Under the pieces are notes generated by a model. That model ran no database searches, was not told the origin of the DNA, and saw only the letters and a list, made by a program, of their open reading frames with translations. Both the position numbers and the translations under genes were made by a program. From an uncultured Alphaproteobacteria bacterium (GTDB lineage Bacteria; Pseudomonadota; Alphaproteobacteria; HIMB59; GCA-002718135), in contig CACKSM010000004.1 in assembly GCA_902602885.1 (NCBI GenBank), positions 1-60,465 on the forward strand: a stretch of 60,465 nucleotides of DNA. The letters are read 5' to 3'. Of the stretch, positions 59,479-60,465 are shown piece by piece (the first letter of the stretch is position 1; each line of letters opens with the position of its first letter).

Positions 59479-60465
59479 TTAGTTTGCCGGTGCTGTAGCA
59501 GATCCGCCTGTTTTTGGAACAGATGTGGCTGGTTTTTTTGGTGTGTTTATATCGTTATCAAAATCATCACGAGTTGGCTTTATACCTTTGATTAAATCTT
59601 TAATTTCATCACCTGATAATGTTTCATATTCTAAAAGCCCTTTAGCAACTATGTGCAGTTCTTCAATATTATCTTGAAGAATTTTTCTACAATTATTTTC
59701 TGCCTCTTCTGCAAGAGATCTAACCTCTTCATCAATTAATTTTGCTGTAGAGTCGGATAAATTTTTTGATTGTGCAACAGAATGCCCGAGGAAAACCTCC
59801 TCGCTATCACTGTTATATCTTAAACGACCTAATTTTTCACTCATACCCCATTCAGTAATCATTTTTTTTGATAGATTTGTTACCATTTGTATATCGCTTG
59901 CTGCACCATTTGTAATTTTATCTTTACCAAAGATCATCTCTTCTGCAATTCTGCCCCCAGTAGCTATTAATAAATGCGCTTTCATTTGATCTTTTCTCAT
60001 AGACAATTGATCTTTTTCAGGAAGTCTCATGACCATACCTAAAGCTCTACCTCTAGGTATTATAGTCGCTTTATGTATCGGATCAGAGGCTGGTGAGTGA
60101 AGAGTTGCCACTGCATGACCAGCTTCATGGTAAGCAGTGAGTTTCTTTTCATCTTCTGACATAACCATAGATCTTTTTTCAGCACCCATCATCACTTTAT
60201 CTTTAGCACTTTCAAAATCTTCAAGTGTTACCATTCTTTTGTTTTTTCTAGCCGCTAATAAAGCTGCTTCATTAACTAAGTTTGCTAAATCAGCTCCAGA
60301 AAAACCTGGTGTTCCCCTTGCTATAATTTTTGAGTCAAATTTTGGTGAAACTTTAATTTTTTTAATATGAACTTTAAGTATTTTGTCTCTTCCCATTACA
60401 TCAGGATTATTGACTGTTATTTGACGGTCAAATCTTCCTGGTCTAAGTAAAGCTGGATCAAGGAC
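59479..60465 (-). CDS. ftsH: ATP-dependent zinc metalloprotease FtsH, C-terminal part (runs off the window)
   Basis: The frame is open to base 60465, giving 328 C-terminal residues. They start in the AAA+ second region of homology (DPALLRPGRFDRQIT), then GFSGADLANLVNEAALLAAR, the zinc site TAYHEAGHAVA and GLLEYETLSGDEIKDLIKG. FtsH degrades membrane proteins and RpoH (54851). The protein ends in a Pro/Thr/Ala-rich tail. The 44-base gap to glmM holds only A+T-rich sequence. The first ~320 residues with the membrane helices lie outside. Confidence 0.96.
   Translation of the reverse strand, partial: VLDPALLRPGRFDRQITVNNPDVMGRDKILKVHIKKIKVSPKFDSKIIARGTPGFSGADLANLVNEAALLAARKNKRMVTLEDFESAKDKVMMGAEKRSMVMSEDEKKLTAYHEAGHAVATLHSPASDPIHKATIIPRGRALGMVMRLPEKDQLSMRKDQMKAHLLIATGGRIAEEMIFGKDKITNGAASDIQMVTNLSKKMITEWGMSEKLGRLRYNSDSEEVFLGHSVAQSKNLSDSTAKLIDEEVRSLAEEAENNCRKILQDNIEELHIVAKGLLEYETLSGDEIKDLIKGIKPTRDDFDNDINTPKKPATSVPKTGGSATAPAN

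Overview
This window is a strongly A+T-rich, very tightly packed piece of a bacterial chromosome. The gene content and order point to a genome-streamlined alphaproteobacterium of the marine SAR11/HIMB59/AEGEAN-169 type. Pointers are the secY-adk-rpsM order, a short-LID adenylate kinase, plant-type GshA with GshB, the HisZ-PurA pair, the TauE/TIGR02186/UspA cassette, an RluA-family/RpoH pair, and spacers that are mostly under 60 bases. The lineage call is an inference from gene content; I could not run a phylogeny. I see no insertion sequence, prophage, CRISPR array or rRNA gene.

Layout. (1) Bases 1-6576 hold the 5' end of a ROK-family sugar kinase, the biotin transporter subunit bioY, the glutathione genes gshB and gshA, the Mg2+ channel mgtE directly behind tRNA-Leu(GAG), lipB, an RluA-family pseudouridine synthase and the fluoride channel crcB. 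(2) Bases 6583-35456 are one nearly continuous minus-strand block of translation and transcription genes. Read 5' to 3' it runs tRNA-Tyr, tRNA-Gly, tuf, tRNA-Trp, secE, nusG, rplK, rplA, L10 leader, rplJ, rplL, rpoB, rpoC, rpsL, rpsG, fusA, the S10 operon, the spc operon, secY, adk, rpsM, rpsK, rpoA, rplQ, and then crcB and the pseudouridine synthase. The rpmD (L30) gene is absent from its usual slot between rpsE and rplO, and tuf sits upstream of secE rather than after fusA. (3) rlmB and tRNA-Thr lie at 35627-36476. (4) Bases 36527-45214 form a formate dehydrogenase/molybdenum-cofactor island. It holds fdsA, a fused fdsG-fdsB gene, a tiny predicted lipoprotein, a TusA-like sulfurtransferase, moeA, mobB, a tungstate-type permease tupB, fdhD and mobA. 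(5) Bases 45266-48969 are an anion/sulfite export block: a YeiH-family exporter, TauE/SafE, an unknown membrane protein, a TIGR02186 protein and a universal stress protein. (6) Bases 48974-60465 are housekeeping genes: pyrE, a small cytidylyltransferase-like protein, pdxH, fabI, aroC, tlyA, xseB, a small membrane protein, rluD, rpoH, purA, hisZ, glmM and the C-terminal part of ftsH.

How the parts work together. The central block supplies the ribosome, RNA polymerase, elongation factors and the Sec core. Only a few spacers look regulatory: the tRNA-Tyr/tuf promoter, the L10 leader, a hairpin between rplL and rpoB, a promoter ahead of rpsL, and a promoter plus long inverted repeat ahead of rpsM. 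The formate dehydrogenase island appears self-contained for cofactor insertion and sulfuration (MoeA, MobA, MobB, FdhD, perhaps TusA). It probably oxidises formate to CO2 to make NADH, a common C1 energy source in marine bacteria. Most of the window is ordinary core genome. The observations most worth a second look are the regulatory spacers, the mgtE-tRNA arrangement, the lone tungstate permease and fused FDH subunits, the unknown members of the TauE/TIGR02186 cassette, and the small lipoprotein behind fdsA.
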